Of a stretch of DNA of 8,675 bases, positions 4,787 through 8,675 are shown piece after piece. The notes under the pieces are model-generated. The model did no database searches and was not told the origin of the DNA. It saw only the letters and a program-made list of their open reading frames with translations. Every line of letters begins with the position of its first letter. Positions within the stretch are counted from its first letter, which is position 1. Source of the stretch: DUZB01 sp964407525 (GTDB taxonomy: Bacteria > Desulfobacterota > DSM-4660 > Desulfatiglandales > Desulfatiglandaceae); assembly GCA_964407525.1 (NCBI GenBank), contig CAYOWC010000217.1, positions 1-8,675 on the forward strand, in the 5' to 3' direction. A program made the translations under genes and the position numbers.

Positions 4787-7700
4787 ATGGGTAAAGCAAA
4801 TGAATTAACGTTCCAAAAGGATATGATTCAGCAGTTCGTCACCAATGGCTGGCTGTTGGGCAAACCCGAGAACTATAACCGCGAGCTGGCCCTCTATACC
4901 GAAGATCTTCTGGGGTTTGTCAAAGAGACCCAAGAAAATCAGTGGCAAAAATACTGCAAATTATACCCCAATAATCCCGAGCAAAAGTTTTTAGAGCGTG
5001 TCGCCTCCCAGCTCAACAAAGCGAACCCCAACGCCGCCGATAAAGAGATGCGCACATTCGGCACCCTGGGTGTATTGCGCCATGAAGTGCGGGATCGCGG
5101 CGCCCGGTTCAGCCTGTGCCAGTTTAAACCGGAGCATGAGCTGAATCCCGATACCCTGGCCCGTTACCGGAAAAACCGCCTCCGGGTGGTGCCGGAATTG
5201 GTGTACAGCCCCTGGGCGACCGAAGGACACCTTGCTGAAACAGGGCAGAAGGCCAAAGCATGGCGCATTGATCTGGTGCTGTTTGTCAACGGATTGCCGG
5301 TGGCGACTTTAGAGCTGAAATCGGAATTTAAACAGGCGGTGCATAATGCCATTCGGCAGTACAAAACCACCCGTTTACCGGTCGATCCGGCCACCCGGAA
5401 ACCGGAACCCTTATTAACCTTTAAACGTGGCGCGCTCGTTCACTTTGCCGTCAGCCAGTACGACGTGTTTATGACCACCCGCCTGGAAGGGGAGGAGACG
5501 TTTTTTTTGCCCTTCAACAAAGGCACGAGAGAGGGCGGCGCCGGCAACGATGTGCCGGAGGACGGCAACCGGTATGCAACGGATTATTTGTGGAATGAGG
5601 TGTTGCTGCCCCATAATCTGTTAACGATTCTAGCCCGGTATGCGCATTTGCAGATTGAAGAGAAAGAAGATTGGGAAGGACGTAAAACCAAAAAAGAGAC
5701 GCTGATCTTCCCCCGTTACCATCAATGGGATGTGGTCAATAAACTGATTGATGCGGCCCATGCTGAAGGCCCGGGATATAAATATCTGATCCAACACAGC
5801 GCCGGTTCGGGAAAATCCAACTCCATCGCCTGGACGGCCCATCAACTATCATCCCTATATGATCAGAAGGGCCATAAACAATTTGATTCGGTGATTATTG
5901 TGACCGACCGAAACGTGCTGGATGCTCAGCTGCAGGATACCATTTACCAGTTTGAGCATGTGGATGGCGTGGTGGGGAGAATTAACAGAAATGAGGGTGA
6001 CGGGTCCAAATCGGAAAAACTGGCGGCAGCGTTGGAAAGCGCGCAACCGATTATTATTGTGACCATCCAAACCTTCCCCTTTGTATTAAAATCCATCGAA
6101 AATGATGTTAGTTTAAAAGAGCGACACTACGCGGTCATTGCCGATGAGGCCCATTCATCACAAGCCGGATCGACGGCACGCCAGTTAAAAGAGGTGCTGA
6201 TGATTGATGTACAGGCGGATGGTGACGAGGACCTATCGACGGACGATATTCTGGACGCGATCGTTGCCTCACGCCGTGTTTCTGCGAATCTCAGCTATTT
6301 TGCCTTTACCGCAACACCCAAGACCAAAACCCTGGAGCTGTTTGGCCGCCTGCCGAAACCGGACCAAGCGCCTTCCAAAATCAATAAGCCGGAAGCCTAC
6401 CATGTATACAGCATGCGGCAGGCCATTGAGGAAGGGTTTATTCTGGATGTTTTAAAAAATTACACGAACTACAAAGTCGCCTATAACCTGGCTTTAAAAA
6501 TTCAGGCATCTGATCAGGAAGTGGAAACGAAAAAGGCCAGGGTAAAACTCAACCAATGGGTACGCTTGCACGACTATAATATTGCGCAAAAGGTGCAGGT
6601 GATCATTGAGCATTTCAGAAATCATGTCATGGGTCTGTTAGGCGGACAGGCCAAAGCGATGGTGGTGACCAGTTCCCGAAAAGAAGCGGTGCGCTATAAG
6701 TTGGGTTTTGATCTATATATTGCCGATAAGGGGTATAAAAAGATCCATGCCATGGTGGCTTTCTCCGGTGAGGTGACGTTTAACGAGAATGATCCCAATG
6801 TCCAAGGGTTGCTGGGAGAGAAATTTACCGAAACCAATATGAATCCGAATCTTAAAGGTCGTGATATGCGTAACGCCTTTGACTCCGTCGATTATCAAGT
6901 GATGATCGTAGCCAATAAATTCCAGACCGGGTTTGATCAGCCCAAGTTATGCGCCATGTACGTGGATAAAAAACTCGGTGGTGTGGAGTGCGTACAGACC
7001 CTGTCGCGCATGAACCGAATCTATCCTGGGAAATTTGACAGTGGTACCTTTATTTTGGATTTTTTTAACGATCCCAAAGATATCCTTGAAGCCTTCCAGC
7101 CATACTATCAAACCGCGGAACTGGCGGATGTATCTGATCCGGATCTGATCTTTGATCTGTTTGAAAAGCTGCGCGCCGCCGGTATTCTCCTGTGGCACGA
7201 AGTCGAACAATTTTGCGAGGCCTTCTTACAAAAGAGTAAAAGCAATGCGGCCATTGCCAACATCTGCAAACCGGCGGTAGAGCGCTGGAAGATTCGATAT
7301 AAATCGGCGATTGAGGCATACAGCCAGGCCAAAAAAATCTTTGAACGTACCAAAGATACTGCGGATGCGGTATTGATTGCCAATGCGGAGAACAGCTTTA
7401 AGGCATGTAAAAAGGAAAAGGACTCCCTGGAAATCTTCAAAAAAGATTTAGGCACTTTCGTACGATTTTATGAGTTTATGTCCCAGATCGTTGATTATGA
7501 TAATAAGGATTTGGAAAAGCTGAGTTTGTACGCCCGTCACCTGCGCCCTTTGTTGCGTGAATCACTGATAGACGAAGAAGTTATCGATCTGGACAACGTG
7601 GTTTTAAGCCATTACAGGTTGTCGGAAATTCGCCGGCAGGATCTGAAACTTAAGGAAGACGCCGGTGAATATACACTGAAGCCCGGCGAAGGATTGGGAA

Positions 7701-8035
7701 CGGCCAAGCCCAAAGACATCAAAGAAGCGTTTCTATCGCAAATTATCAGTCGATTGAATGAGCTGTTTATCACCGATCAACTCACCCGTAAGGATTTGGT
7801 GAACTATGCCTGTACCATCAGAGATAAGGTCAGTGAAAATGAATTGGTCATGATGCAGATTGCCAATAATACTCCTGAACAGGCCATGCTGGGTGATTTT
7901 CCTAAAGCAGTAGATGACGCTGTGATGGACAGTAACGAGGCGCACCAGAACCAAATGATGCAATTATTGTCTGACCCGTCAAAGGCTAAGGGTTTTGCAA
8001 GAGTCGTGTTTGATCTGCTGAAAATGGTAGATTAA
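4787..8035 (+). CDS. hsdR: Type I restriction-modification system endonuclease/translocase subunit HsdR
   Basis: 1082 aa motor and nuclease subunit. It joins the HsdM2S core, pumps DNA using ATP and cuts at a distance when the target is unmethylated. The N-terminal nuclease domain has D162 in RIDLVLF and E176-L-K178 in ATLELKSEF, the PD-(D/E)XK pattern, followed by NAIRQY (187-192). The superfamily 2 helicase motor shows AGSGKS (339-344, Walker A), VTDRNVLD (372-379, motif Ia), ADEAHSS (452-458, DEAH box), FAFTATP (505-511, motif III), ANKFQTGFDQP (709-719, motif V) and QTLSRMNRIYPGK (737-749, motif VI). A helical C-terminal region (about 790-1080) would contact HsdM. Size is normal for HsdR. 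The start MGKANELTFQKDMIQQFV is HsdR-like, unlike the upstream extension from 4673. No lesions are seen. It stands 41 bases after the ATPase remnant and is likely cotranscribed with hsdM and hsdS. Confidence 0.95.
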   Translation: MGKANELTFQKDMIQQFVTNGWLLGKPENYNRELALYTEDLLGFVKETQENQWQKYCKLYPNNPEQKFLERVASQLNKANPNAADKEMRTFGTLGVLRHEVRDRGARFSLCQFKPEHELNPDTLARYRKNRLRVVPELVYSPWATEGHLAETGQKAKAWRIDLVLFVNGLPVATLELKSEFKQAVHNAIRQYKTTRLPVDPATRKPEPLLTFKRGALVHFAVSQYDVFMTTRLEGEETFFLPFNKGTREGGAGNDVPEDGNRYATDYLWNEVLLPHNLLTILARYAHLQIEEKEDWEGRKTKKETLIFPRYHQWDVVNKLIDAAHAEGPGYKYLIQHSAGSGKSNSIAWTAHQLSSLYDQKGHKQFDSVIIVTDRNVLDAQLQDTIYQFEHVDGVVGRINRNEGDGSKSEKLAAALESAQPIIIVTIQTFPFVLKSIENDVSLKERHYAVIADEAHSSQAGSTARQLKEVLMIDVQADGDEDLSTDDILDAIVASRRVSANLSYFAFTATPKTKTLELFGRLPKPDQAPSKINKPEAYHVYSMRQAIEEGFILDVLKNYTNYKVAYNLALKIQASDQEVETKKARVKLNQWVRLHDYNIAQKVQVIIEHFRNHVMGLLGGQAKAMVVTSSRKEAVRYKLGFDLYIADKGYKKIHAMVAFSGEVTFNENDPNVQGLLGEKFTETNMNPNLKGRDMRNAFDSVDYQVMIVANKFQTGFDQPKLCAMYVDKKLGGVECVQTLSRMNRIYPGKFDSGTFILDFFNDPKDILEAFQPYYQTAELADVSDPDLIFDLFEKLRAAGILLWHEVEQFCEAFLQKSKSNAAIANICKPAVERWKIRYKSAIEAYSQAKKIFERTKDTADAVLIANAENSFKACKKEKDSLEIFKKDLGTFVRFYEFMSQIVDYDNKDLEKLSLYARHLRPLLRESLIDEEVIDLDNVVLSHYRLSEIRRQDLKLKEDAGEYTLKPGEGLGTAKPKDIKEAFLSQIISRLNELFITDQLTRKDLVNYACTIRDKVSENELVMMQIANNTPEQAMLGDFPKAVDDAVMDSNEAHQNQMMQLLSDPSKAKGFARVVFDLLKMVD

Positions 8036-8130
8036 AGACATGTTGTAAACCATTGTTCGAAAGGCATGACGGGTCAAGGTTAAAATGAGAAACGGAATAG
8101 ATAACAAAACCAAAGATCGGGAAAAGACCT
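8036..8130. other. spacer between hsdR and the helicase gene
   Basis: Ninety-five bases with no convincing gene. I find no GC-rich hairpin with a T-run that would end the hsd operon, and no -35/-10 pair with normal spacing, so read-through into the helicase gene is possible. GGGAAAAG at 8119-8126 is a weak ribosome-like site before ATG 8131. Confidence 0.35.
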
Positions 8131-8675
8131 ATGACTTCTACGCCGTTAATAAACCATGAACTGGAGCTGGCCGGAGACTTTGTTCAATACACGGGCAGCC
8201 ATATTTTTTTAACGGGAAAAGCGGGCACCGGCAAAACCACCTTCCTGCATAATCTGAAGGGCTTTTCAGCCAAACGGATGATCATCACGGCCCCCACCGG
8301 GGTGGCGGCCATCAACGCCGGCGGTGTTACCCTCCATTCTTTTTTTCAGCTCCCGTTTGGTCCTTTCATCCCCGGCAGCGAGGCTTATGAAAAAAACCGT
8401 CAGCGCATGTTCAGGTTCAGCAAAGAAAAAAAGCGGATCATAAAGAGCCTTGATCTGTTGGTGATCGATGAAATCAGCATGGTCCGAGCGGATTTGCTGG
8501 ATGCCGTGGATGCGGTGCTGCGGCAGCACCGCCGCAATGAACAGCCCTTCGGTGGTGTGCAGCTTCTTATGATCGGGGATCTGCACCAGCTTTCGCCCGT
8601 GGCAAAGCAGAATGAATGGCAGCTTTTGCGGCAGCATTACGAATCGGTATATTTTTTCAGCAGCCATGCCCTTGC
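8131..8675 (+). CDS. PIF1/RecD-like superfamily 1 DNA helicase, N-terminal part (runs off the window)
   Basis: 181 residues are visible without a stop; the 3' end is missing. The order of motifs is that of the PIF1-like branch of superfamily 1B helicases, which unwind DNA 5' to 3' with ATP. These are TGKAGTGKTTFL (28-39, Walker A / motif I), TAPTGVAAINAGGVTLHSFF (53-72, motif Ia region), VIDEISMV (111-118, Walker B / motif II) and FGGVQLLMIGDLHQLSPV (140-157, motif III with the polar GD-x-x-Q-L-x-P-V). ATG 8131 is chosen because the in-frame stop TAG at 8098-8100 leaves no earlier ATG. Multi-domain members of this family carry further C-terminal domains (for example HRDC or helix-turn-helix) that cannot be seen here. 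It follows hsdR by 95 bases on the same strand. Whether it belongs to the restriction locus or is an ordinary chromosomal neighbour is unknown; I lean to the latter. Confidence 0.88.
   Translation, partial: MTSTPLINHELELAGDFVQYTGSHIFLTGKAGTGKTTFLHNLKGFSAKRMIITAPTGVAAINAGGVTLHSFFQLPFGPFIPGSEAYEKNRQRMFRFSKEKKRIIKSLDLLVIDEISMVRADLLDAVDAVLRQHRRNEQPFGGVQLLMIGDLHQLSPVAKQNEWQLLRQHYESVYFFSSHAL

Noticed and set aside
8085..8159. 24-residue leader-like frame (ATG 8085 to TGA 8159) with AAGG five bases upstream, overlapping the helicase start
   Set aside because: It is too short to support. It has no codon run typical of attenuation leaders and no alternative hairpins around it.
8266..8667. 133-codon open frame on the minus strand
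   Set aside because: It lies wholly opposite the helicase gene, whose frame carries all the conserved motifs in order. The minus-strand translation shows no recognisable domain.

Overview
The window is a stretch of bacterial chromosome whose core is a complete, apparently intact Type I restriction-modification operon (hsdM, hsdS, hsdR on the + strand). A decayed acetyltransferase gene lies on the left and the start of a PIF1-like helicase gene on the right. The organism is probably a Gram-negative proteobacterium in the broad sense. A desulfobacterial (deltaproteobacterial) lineage is my best guess, from the style of the DUF4143 ATPase remnant, the helicase and the GCTAANN repeats. This rests on recalled family resemblance only. 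The hsdM and hsdR genes have moderate to fairly high GC, while the variable parts of hsdS are AT-rich.

Layout. 1-583: a GNAT-family acetyltransferase pseudogene cut in two by a 176 bp MITE-like element (97-272). The element has about 40 bp imperfect terminal inverted repeats built of GCTAANN heptamers and is flanked by a TACCA(C) target duplication. 584-664: short leader of the operon, with a good Shine-Dalgarno sequence and a small dyad but no convincing promoter. 665-2983: hsdM (772 aa, with a long C-terminal extension). 2983-4407: hsdS (474 aa, two target recognition domains), start overlapping the hsdM stop by one base, and a C-terminal tail made from a dRS3-like palindrome. 4408-4487: short AT-rich spacer. 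4488-4745: a small remnant of a DUF4143-type AAA ATPase gene. 4787-8035: hsdR (1082 aa from the start chosen here). 8036-8130: spacer without a recognisable terminator. 8131 to the window end: N-terminal 181 residues of a PIF1/RecD-like helicase.

How it works together. HsdM and HsdS would form the N6-adenine methyltransferase, and with HsdR the ATP-driven translocating endonuclease. All catalytic motifs I can check (SAM motif and NPPF in HsdM; PD-(D/E)XK and helicase motifs in HsdR) are present, so the system looks functional. Its DNA specificity cannot be read from the sequence.

I do not see a new multi-gene system here. The most informative novelties are small: the MITE-like insertion, for which the host protein reading frame independently confirms the target site; the repeat-derived HsdS tail; the compositional mosaic of hsdS; and a cargo gene remnant between hsdS and hsdR that has lost exactly its predicted nuclease core.
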